A stretch of 64,000 nucleotides of DNA from the NCBI RefSeq assembly GCF_000380645.1, contig NZ_AQXZ01000018.1:434001-498000 (forward strand), given 5' to 3'. The position numbers and the translations under genes are program-made. The DNA comes from Smaragdicoccus niigatensis DSM 44881 = NBRC 103563 (GTDB taxonomy: Bacteria; Actinomycetota; Actinomycetes; Mycobacteriales; Mycobacteriaceae). The notes under the pieces are model-generated. The model did not search any database. It was not told the DNA's origin and saw only the letters and a program-made list of their open reading frames with translations. Within the stretch, counting starts at the first letter, position 1, and every line of letters starts with the position of its first letter. This document shows, in pieces, positions 58,460-64,000 of this stretch.

Positions 58460-60127
58460 TCAGCCCTCCGTGCGATGGAAGGCCTCGACCGCGGTCGGCA
58501 GTGTCGGGAAGATCAAGGAATCGTCGATCCGGTCGAGCATCCCGGCCGCCTTCAAGGACTCGCGAAGGTCCTGTTTCACGCGTGCCAACGCGAACGTGAT
58601 GCCTCGTTCATTGAGCTCTCGACGCAGATCGTCGAGCATGTCCAGCGACGTCAGGTCGACTTCGACGTTCGCCTCGGCATTCATGACGAACCACTTGACC
58701 GGGTACGACGCCGCATCCACGGCGGCCAGGGCTCGACTGCGGAAATCCTCGGCGTTCGCGAAGCACAACGGTGCGTCGTAGCGATAGACGACCAGTCCAT
58801 CGACCGGTCGCGCATCTGGATAGTCGTCGATGTCGTGCATTCCGGCGAGCCCGGGCACGTAGCCGAGAATGCCGTCGTGCGGGCGCGCCACCCGATGGAG
58901 AAGCTCGAGAATCGAGAGCCCGATCGCGGTCATGATCCCGTACAGAACTCCGAGACCCAGCACCGCGAACGTCGTCAGGAGGGCGATCGCGAACTCGGCG
59001 CGACGGAACTTCGCGATGCGTCGAAACTCGCCGACTTCAATCAATCTCAGCGCGGCGAAAATGACCAGGGCACCCAGGGCTGCAGTCGGGAACGCTTCCA
59101 ACACGCCGCGTGCCGTGGTCAGCGCCACGACGATCGTCAGCATCGCCGTCAGCGAGTACAGCTGCGTTCGGCTGCCCATCGCGACCGCGATCGCGGTTCG
59201 ACTCCCACTCGATGAGACCGGGAATCCGTGCATCAGTCCGGACGCGATGTTGGCCATTCCGAGGGCCGCGAACTCGGCATTGGCGTTGATCGGCGCGGCG
59301 TCCTTGGGCGCGAAAGCCCGTGCGGTGAGGACATTGTCGCTGAAGCCGACGATCGTGATGCCGATCGCCGGAAGGATCAGGGCGGGTATGTCCGACCACG
59401 CGACGCCGGTGAATCCGGGTGCGGGCAGGCCCGCGGGAATCGCACCGACCACCTTGATTCCGTTATCGGTAAAGCCGAAGACCCACACGACCGCGGCGGC
59501 CAGCACCATTCCGATGAGCGGACCGGGCAGTTTCGGCCAACGCCAGCTGAGCAGCAGGAAGAGCGTCAACGCGATGGCCGCCAGCCCGACCGTCGGCCAG
59601 TGAACGGTCGCGACCTGGCTGATGAAGGACGAGACTTCCGGGACGAACCCATCTCCCTCGACGTGGACGCGGGTGATTTTGCCGAGCTGACTCGACATCA
59701 TCATCAGCGCGATTCCGGCCATGTATCCGACGAGAACCGGCTTCGAGAGCAGACCAGCGAGGAACCCGAGTCGAACCACGCGGGCGAGGAGACACAGGAC
59801 ACCGACGATGACGGCCATGAGCGCCGCGATCGTCGCGTATCGCTCCCCATCGCCGTGCGCGACGCCACCGACGGCGACCGACGTCATGAGCGCAGTGGTC
59901 GACTCCGGTCCGACCGACAGGTTCCGGGACGAGCCGAACACGGCGTAGACGATCAGCGGCCCGAACGCCGCCCACAGTCCCGCGACCGGCGGCACTCCCG
60001 CCACCGCGGCGTAGGCCATGACCTGCGGCACAAGGTACGCAGCGACCGTGACGCCACCGATCAGGTCGCCACGCAGCCACCGGCGGTCATAGTCGCGAAA
60101 CTGCGCGATCCCGGGCGCGAAGCTCAT
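58460..60127 (-). CDS. SulP-family anion transporter with STAS domain
   Basis: 555 residues from the ATG at 60125-60127. About eleven helices with the SulP signature near GVTVAAYLVPQVMAYAAVAG and SVGPESTTALMTS. GSRTAIAVAMGSRTQL lies in a conserved helix pair. The last 100 residues are a STAS domain (WFVMNAEANVEVDLTSLDML). It likely transports sulfate or bicarbonate; no sulfate-assimilation or carbonic-anhydrase gene is adjacent to decide. Confidence 0.9.
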   Translation of the reverse strand: MSFAPGIAQFRDYDRRWLRGDLIGGVTVAAYLVPQVMAYAAVAGVPPVAGLWAAFGPLIVYAVFGSSRNLSVGPESTTALMTSVAVGGVAHGDGERYATIAALMAVIVGVLCLLARVVRLGFLAGLLSKPVLVGYMAGIALMMMSSQLGKITRVHVEGDGFVPEVSSFISQVATVHWPTVGLAAIALTLFLLLSWRWPKLPGPLIGMVLAAAVVWVFGFTDNGIKVVGAIPAGLPAPGFTGVAWSDIPALILPAIGITIVGFSDNVLTARAFAPKDAAPINANAEFAALGMANIASGLMHGFPVSSSGSRTAIAVAMGSRTQLYSLTAMLTIVVALTTARGVLEAFPTAALGALVIFAALRLIEVGEFRRIAKFRRAEFAIALLTTFAVLGLGVLYGIMTAIGLSILELLHRVARPHDGILGYVPGLAGMHDIDDYPDARPVDGLVVYRYDAPLCFANAEDFRSRALAAVDAASYPVKWFVMNAEANVEVDLTSLDMLDDLRRELNERGITFALARVKQDLRESLKAAGMLDRIDDSLIFPTLPTAVEAFHRTEG

Positions 60128-60192
60128 CCCCTGCACTCCTGCAGAATCGTTTATCCGGTGGACAGCTTGTGGACAAATTGAACAATGGTGTG

Positions 60193-60540
60193 ATGATCGG
60201 AATCCGCCAAGCACTACGCACCGCTCTCACCGACGCGATGCGCGCTCGCGACAAGACCGCCATGGCGGCCCTGCGTTCGGCGATCGCCGCCATCGACAAC
60301 GCGGAATCCGTCCCCGTCGGCGACCATCGCGCCAGCGCGATCGAACTCGCGGGAACCCTCGGGGCCGCCGAAGCACCCCGGAAGGTCCTCACCGAGGACG
60401 ACATTCGAACGATCCTGCAGTGCGAGGTTGCCGATCGTCGAGCGGCTGCGCAGGAGTACCAGGCCGCCGGCCGGATGGACCATGCGGAAAAGCTCCTCAG
60501 GGAGTCCGACGTCCTGGACCGATACCTGCCCCTACGCTGA
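60193..60540 (+). CDS. GatB/YqeY-domain protein
   Basis: 115 residues from the ATG at 60193. RQALRTALTDAMRARDKTAMAALRSAIAAIDNAE is the YqeY helical pattern, and LRESDVLDRYLPLR is its usual end. Shorter than the common 148-residue YqeY, with a gap in the middle. The tail domain of GatB binds tRNA; the role of free YqeY is not clear. It is 4 bp from the SRPBCC gene, likely co-transcribed. Confidence 0.85.
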   Translation: MIGIRQALRTALTDAMRARDKTAMAALRSAIAAIDNAESVPVGDHRASAIELAGTLGAAEAPRKVLTEDDIRTILQCEVADRRAAAQEYQAAGRMDHAEKLLRESDVLDRYLPLR

Positions 60541-60544
60541 CGGA

Positions 60545-60985
60545 GTGACCGTCAACGTCCTCACCGAGATCGTCATCGACCGTCCGGTTTCCGTCGTCGC
60601 CGCCTACGCGTCCGATCCAGACAATGCCACCGACTGGTACGTCAACATCGTCGGCGTGAACTGGAAGACACCGAAACCGGCGGTCGAGGGCTCGCTCGTG
60701 GAATTCACCGCACAATTCCTCGGCCGGAAGCTCGTCTATACGTACGAGGTCGCGGAAGTCATTCCCGACGCCCGGTTCGTCATGCGGACCGCGGACGGGC
60801 CGTTTCCCATGGAGACGACGTATACGTTCGCAACCGTCGGCGACGGAAAGACTCTGATGACGCTCCGCAACCAGGGCGAACCGTCGGGATTCGGAAAGAT
60901 CATGGGCCGGCTCATGGAAATAGCGATGCGCCGCGCAAACACCAACGACCTCCAGAAGTTGAAGTCCATTCTGGAGGCGCGGTGA
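60545..60985 (+). CDS. SRPBCC (START-like) family protein
   Basis: 146 residues from GTG at 60545. The helix-grip fold is indicated by TEIVIDRPVSVVAAYASDPDNATDWY at the start and TLMTLRNQG with a long C-terminal helix (KIMGRLMEIAMRRAN). Such proteins bind small hydrophobic ligands. No reaction is assigned. It sits 4 bp after the YqeY gene. Confidence 0.85.
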   Translation: MTVNVLTEIVIDRPVSVVAAYASDPDNATDWYVNIVGVNWKTPKPAVEGSLVEFTAQFLGRKLVYTYEVAEVIPDARFVMRTADGPFPMETTYTFATVGDGKTLMTLRNQGEPSGFGKIMGRLMEIAMRRANTNDLQKLKSILEAR

Positions 60986-61325
60986 GTCCCGTGGCTTGAG
61001 TTAGCCGGCCACCCGCGGCCGGTTGAAGTCAGCATTGTGGGCAATCAATTTGGACTGCGTGGCGGGGTGGATGTGCATTGCGTGTTCGAAAGCGCGCCGC
61101 CGCCACCGGGTGGTGATGAGGTCGACTAGAAAATCCATGTTTGAACGATGCGACATGGAACCCCCGGAACCCTGCATGACGCGCCGTACTTAAGTATGTG
61201 TTTCGACACTTCACAGGTTGGCGCGCGGAGCGAGACCGTTAACGACACCAAATCGGCGTATTCCCGACTGTCAGAAGTCACACAACAGTCGTCGGAGTTA
61301 ACCTTCGCTCCCTACCGTCGTAGTC
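60986..61325. other. Gap with one possible 45-codon minus-strand ORF
   Basis: 340 bases. A minus-strand ORF from ATG at 61136-61138 to TAA at 61001-61003 reads MDFLVDLITTRWRRRAFEHA and ends RPRVAG. Its third positions are often G or C, so it may be real, but there is no Shine-Dalgarno sequence and no family match. The remaining 190 bp before 61326 show no gene; they probably hold the promoter of the next gene. Confidence 0.35.
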
Positions 61326-61553
61326 ATGTCGCCCGAAACCGCACCGTCTTTCCCGGCGGCAATCACCAATGAAGAGAAACGCGCGATCGGAAACGTCGTC
61401 GAACGCCTGCAGAACGATTTCTCCCACCTGTCGACTGATCGCGTCGTCACCACCGTCCGGGAGGTCCACGAGCGGTACAACTCGGCTCGTGTCCGCGACT
61501 TCGTCCCACTCTTCGTCGAGCGGCACGCAGCCGACGAACTGAACCAGGACTGA
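61326..61553 (+). CDS. Three-helix-bundle dimerisation-domain protein (copy 1)
   Basis: 75 residues. EEKRAIGNVVERLQNDFSHLSTDRVVTTVREVHERYNSARVRDFVPLFVERHA is the three-helix bundle found in many small actinobacterial proteins. No enzymatic motif. A paralogue lies 107 bp downstream. Role unknown; such proteins may oligomerise or bind DNA ends of larger assemblies (speculative). Confidence 0.8.
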   Translation: MSPETAPSFPAAITNEEKRAIGNVVERLQNDFSHLSTDRVVTTVREVHERYNSARVRDFVPLFVERHAADELNQD

Positions 61554-61660
61554 CACCGGCAGGTTCATCCCGACACGCACCCGCGACTCTCACTTGCGCA
61601 ATTGCGCAACTAATCGGTTAGACTGGCCGCAGACAGAGACCGATCAGACGGGAGCGGCAG

Positions 61661-61861
61661 GTGACCAGAGAAGAACAGCGCGACGTGGCCCTCGTAATCG
61701 AAAGACTGAAGCAGCACTACGCCCAGCTGCCGGAAACCACGGTCACCGCCGTGGTGACCGCCGTGCATGCCAAATTCCGGAACGTCCGCACGCGCAGCCT
61801 GGTGCCAGCGCTGGTCGAGCGCTTCTCGACCCGCGAACTGACCCACCTGGCGACTGCCTGA
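61661..61861 (+). CDS. Three-helix-bundle dimerisation-domain protein (copy 2)
   Basis: 66 residues from GTG. EQRDVALVIERLKQHYAQLPETTVTAVVTAVHAKFRNVRTRSLVPALVERF repeats the pattern of copy 1 with about a third identical residues (by eye), including the conserved LVPALVER/FVPLFVER end. Same strand and close spacing suggest old tandem duplication. Confidence 0.78.
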   Translation: MTREEQRDVALVIERLKQHYAQLPETTVTAVVTAVHAKFRNVRTRSLVPALVERFSTRELTHLATA

Positions 61862-61990
61862 TTCCCATAAAACGGCGCCTAAAACATCAAGATCTCGATG
61901 TCCAAGAAATACGTGTAACCACCCTGAATTCCTCCTGAATCTTTGTGTCCGGCTATCGACGTTCGACTATTACCGCCCTAGCCTGCAGCC

Positions 61991-62224
61991 ATGGTTACCG
62001 AGGGCGAACAAGCCCGACTTTGGGCGCAGATTATGGACCGTTTGAATCTGACGGTCGCACCGAGACCGAGCACTCAGCCCGGCGATGCGGTCTGCCTCGA
62101 AGTGCACTGCGCCGACCACGGCCCGCAGTTCGCCACGACTAACCCAAAGGTGCCCTCGTGGAAGCCAATTCGAATCCGCCCCGAATCGCTCCGCACAGTG
62201 CATCTTCCGGTTCACGAAGTCTGA
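61991..62224 (+). CDS. Small hypothetical protein
   Basis: 77 residues starting MVTEGEQARLWAQIMDRLN. It contains a LEVHCADHGPQFATTNPKVPSW middle with one Cys-His pair and a basic RIRPESLRTVHLP end. No family recognised. Codon use is normal and the start follows a clear promoter-like gap, so it is probably real. Confidence 0.5.
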   Translation: MVTEGEQARLWAQIMDRLNLTVAPRPSTQPGDAVCLEVHCADHGPQFATTNPKVPSWKPIRIRPESLRTVHLPVHEV

Positions 62225-62413
62225 GTCAGAATTTTGATCACGGTCGCGTCCGCGGAATCGAAATCAAGATTTCCGCGGTGTTCTGAAACATTTCAGAAAT
62301 ACGCGCAGTGACTTTGCACCGAACTATCAGGTTTCTCTCAGTTTGAGTTGATCTTCGAAACACCAAGTAGAAATGTCAACCAGCGAACTGAATTTATCCG
62401 AGGCGTTCGGAGA

Positions 62414-62737
62414 TTATCGGAGTCGTTCTGCTTCGCGCGCGAGCGACACCAGTTCCGCAGTCAGCTCGAGGAGTTCGGAATAATCCGCACGTTCCCGAAT
62501 CGCCGTGGCCACGTCTTCGGCCGCACACCGCGCCGCGAACGCCCGATCGGCGAGGCTGCTCGCTTCGTCCGCGCTCAGCACGACGGAGTCGATCGGGATG
62601 GCGGTGCCCTTGATCGACGTGCGGTGTTCGTAGGCGCGTTGCCGGCACGATTGCCGGCAGTACAACCGGCGCCGGCCCATGTCGGACTCGACTACTTCAC
62701 GCCCGCACCAGGCGCATGAATGAGGTCGGCGAGACAC
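62414..62737 (-). CDS. Small zinc-ribbon protein (Rv2049c-like)
   Basis: 107 residues from GTG at 62735-62737; the longer frame overlaps rbpA antisense. HSCAWCGREVVESDMGRRRLYCRQSCRQRAYEHR has four Cys in CxxC and CxxxC pairs, a zinc ribbon, followed by an alpha-helical C-terminus. In M. tuberculosis Rv2049c lies next to rbpA in the same divergent layout. Role unknown; perhaps nucleic-acid binding. Confidence 0.75.
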   Translation of the reverse strand: MSRRPHSCAWCGREVVESDMGRRRLYCRQSCRQRAYEHRTSIKGTAIPIDSVVLSADEASSLADRAFAARCAAEDVATAIRERADYSELLELTAELVSLAREAERLR

Positions 62738-62881
62738 GGGCAAAACCGTAATAGCAGCCGTCGTCGGGAGTGCAACGGCACGCCGGTAAACTAGTGGCCA
62801 ACCGTTCCCTGCCGGGAACGATTCAAGGGCTTCTATCGTTGTAGACAGTGAAGCAAGTTTTCCATCAGAGGAGATAGCCGA

Positions 62882-63220
62882 ATGGCAGATCGCGTACTCC
62901 GGGGAAGTCGTCTCGGTGCAGTCAGCTATGAAACTGACCGCGATCACGACCTCGCCCCGCGCCGAATCGCGCAGTACAAGACCGATAACGGCCTGATCTT
63001 CGACGTCCCCTTCGCGGACGACGCCGAGATCCCGCCGACCTGGGTATGCCGCAACGGCATGGAGGGCATCCTCGTCGAGGGCAACACCCAGGAGCAGAAG
63101 AAGGTCAAGCCGCCGCGTACGCACTGGGACATGCTCCTCGAGCGTCGTAGCGTGCCGGAGCTCGAGGAACTGCTCGCCGAACGTCTCGAACTGCTGCGCA
63201 AGCGGCGAGGCGGCAGCTAA
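62882..63220 (+). CDS. rbpA: RNA polymerase-binding protein RbpA
   Basis: 112 residues with GAGGAGATA before the ATG. The start MADRVLRGSRLGAVSYETDR, the core YKTDNGLIFDVPFADDAEIP and the sigma-interaction helix LEELLAERLELLRKRR are diagnostic; M. tuberculosis RbpA is 111 residues. It binds core RNA polymerase and the principal sigma factor to stabilise open complexes. It is a lineage marker for Actinobacteria. Confidence 0.97.
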   Translation: MADRVLRGSRLGAVSYETDRDHDLAPRRIAQYKTDNGLIFDVPFADDAEIPPTWVCRNGMEGILVEGNTQEQKKVKPPRTHWDMLLERRSVPELEELLAERLELLRKRRGGS

Positions 63221-63250
63221 CCGCTCGACCTTCGCCCTAATCTAGGGCGC

Positions 63251-63826
63251 ATGGTTCGCGCTCCCCATTACGTAAGTGCGGTCGCCATCGTGGCGGCCGC
63301 ACTTTCTGCATGCAGCAGCAGCGACGACGCACCGGTCATTCCGACTTCGACGCACGCGCCGAAAGCAACGAGCGCAGCCCCGACCACCAAGGTCAAGCGG
63401 GCACCGATTCCCGTGGTTGGCGAGGAGAGCACGCAAGAAACCGGCGCCGGTTCGATCCCGCTGCCGAAGATGCTGAGCCTGAGCGTCATGGAGTCGCCAC
63501 TGGGACCCATCCTCGTGACCCCGACCGGGCGCGCCGTCTACTACTACCTCGCCGATGACCCGAAGACCGGTACGAGCTCCTGCGTCGACCAGTGCGAGAT
63601 TCACTGGCCCGCGGTGAACGCGAACTCTGAGCCTCCGGTGGCCGATGGCGTCGACGCCGATCTCGGCATCTACGATCGCACCAACGGAGTCCCACAGCTC
63701 ACGGTCAATGGCCGTCCGGTGTACTTCTACCGCAACGACATCTCCCCTGGCTCGATCAACGGCCAGGGGGTCGCGGGGATGTTCTGGCTGGTCAGCCCCG
63801 ACGGCAAGATGATCAAGCCGCGCTGA
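63251..63826 (+). CDS. Secreted lipoprotein with Y-x4-D-type repeats
   Basis: 191 residues. Lipobox LSAC at about residue 18-21 after a hydrophobic signal, then a T/S/P-rich linker. The COG4315-type module follows: GRAVYYYLADDPKTGTSSC and CEIHWPAV, then GRPVYFYRNDISPG and GMFWLVSPDG. The YY-L-x-D pattern repeats twice. Function is unknown; anchored on the outer face of the membrane. It starts 30 bp after rbpA, same strand. Confidence 0.88.
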   Translation: MVRAPHYVSAVAIVAAALSACSSSDDAPVIPTSTHAPKATSAAPTTKVKRAPIPVVGEESTQETGAGSIPLPKMLSLSVMESPLGPILVTPTGRAVYYYLADDPKTGTSSCVDQCEIHWPAVNANSEPPVADGVDADLGIYDRTNGVPQLTVNGRPVYFYRNDISPGSINGQGVAGMFWLVSPDGKMIKPR

Positions 63827-63877
63827 CGGAGGCCGACCTCTTCACCCCCGCGTCGGGCAGGCTTTGCGGAAGCCAAT

Positions 63878-63937
63878 GTCTCCCGCAAGCTGTCTTGTAC
63901 AAAAGTGTACTTTTGTACAAGACGCCGTGCGGGAGAC
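63878..63937. other. 60-bp near-perfect palindrome
   Basis: Outer arms GTCTCCCGCA / TGCGGGAGAC, 4-bp mismatched bulges (AGCT/GCCG), then perfect 15-bp inner arms GTCTTGTACAAAAGT / ACTTTTGTACAAGAC with a GT loop. It lies between a lipoprotein stop and the convergent partial gene at the edge, so it may be a bidirectional terminator. Its length is far above normal for that, and the inner TGTACA sites could be protein-binding. Confidence 0.75.
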
Positions 63938-63954
63938 TCTTACCCTTGGCCGAA

Positions 63955-64000
63955 CTAGCCGTTCTGCTTCTTGAGACGCTTGAAGCGGCTCTTCCACTTG
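63955..64000 (-). CDS. C-terminus of a gene entering from the right
   Basis: The last 14 codons read KWKSRFKRLKKQNG and stop at TAG (63955-63957). A basic tail beside rbpA could belong to the polyprenol-phosphate mannosyltransferase (Ppm1), which neighbours rbpA in M. tuberculosis, but so short a piece cannot prove this. Confidence 0.35.
   Translation of the reverse strand, partial: KWKSRFKRLKKQNG

Noticed and set aside
62414-63124. Long 236-codon form of the zinc-ribbon protein
   Set aside because: Its first 125 codons run antisense through rbpA and the shared promoter; only the part from 62737 has zinc-ribbon character.
1-64000. CRISPR arrays, rRNA or complete tRNA genes, prophage modules
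   Set aside because: No regularly spaced repeats, no rRNA-like stretches, no cloverleaf that folds, and no capsid, terminase or integrase motifs were found on either strand.

Overview
This is a high-GC actinobacterial chromosome segment. The gene set points to a mycolic-acid-containing member of the Mycobacteriales (Rhodococcus, Nocardia, Gordonia or Mycobacterium relatives). It has an RbpA RNA-polymerase-binding protein with the small zinc-ribbon neighbour seen beside rbpA in M. tuberculosis. It also has a DesA3-type desaturase with its dedicated reductase, a lipid-droplet/HbhA-like protein with its XRE regulator, a CYP153-type P450, and many acyl-CoA enzymes. No rRNA, tRNA or CRISPR array was recognised. 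Species cannot be fixed from the sequence alone.

Layout. 1-3.4 kb: a membrane protein cut by the window edge, then a tight operon of methyltransferase, membrane-anchored molybdopterin oxidoreductase and small membrane protein. 3.4-12.5 kb is accessory DNA. It holds a frameshifted 3' remnant of trmB, a VOC protein, a DUF2231 protein, and a 6.5 kb segment bounded by matching inverted repeats. Each repeat is followed inward by a broken Tn3-family transposase 5' end. The segment carries a TetR regulator divergent from a three-gene acyl-CoA operon: an AbfD/4-hydroxybutyryl-CoA-dehydratase-like flavoprotein, an AidB-like acyl-CoA dehydrogenase and a crotonase. 12.5-29 kb is lipid metabolism: a condensation/WS-DGAT-like acyltransferase, a PEP-synthase/rifampin-phosphotransferase-like enzyme, CYP153 with a PucR regulator, the reductase-DesA3 pair, an acyl-CoA ligase with a LuxR regulator, and a PNPOx/AhpD-like/SnoaL-like group opposite a CGNR regulator.

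29-35.5 kb: an unusual cluster of CDP-alcohol phosphotransferase, BchC-like dehydrogenase, divergent pterin-synthase homologue, glycosyltransferase, flippase-like protein and RibD-like reductase, followed by a P450-ferredoxin pair. I consider it the best candidate here for an undescribed pathway. 36-37 kb: lipid-droplet protein and regulator. 40.5-43.3 kb: an FHA-cyclase divergent from a cyclic-nucleotide-binding patatin. 47-54 kb: two universal stress proteins with DosR-box-like sequences, and a DUF4389 gene broken by a TGA. 55.8-58.4 kb: an ApbE / FMN-binding / ferric-reductase operon for flavin-based extracytosolic electron transfer. 58.4-64 kb: a SulP transporter, small conserved proteins, rbpA, a lipoprotein and a very large near-perfect palindrome at the right edge.

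Most genes sit head to tail with 1-8 nt overlaps, so operon assignments are generally strong. Functions rest on motif and family recognition by eye; no database search was run.
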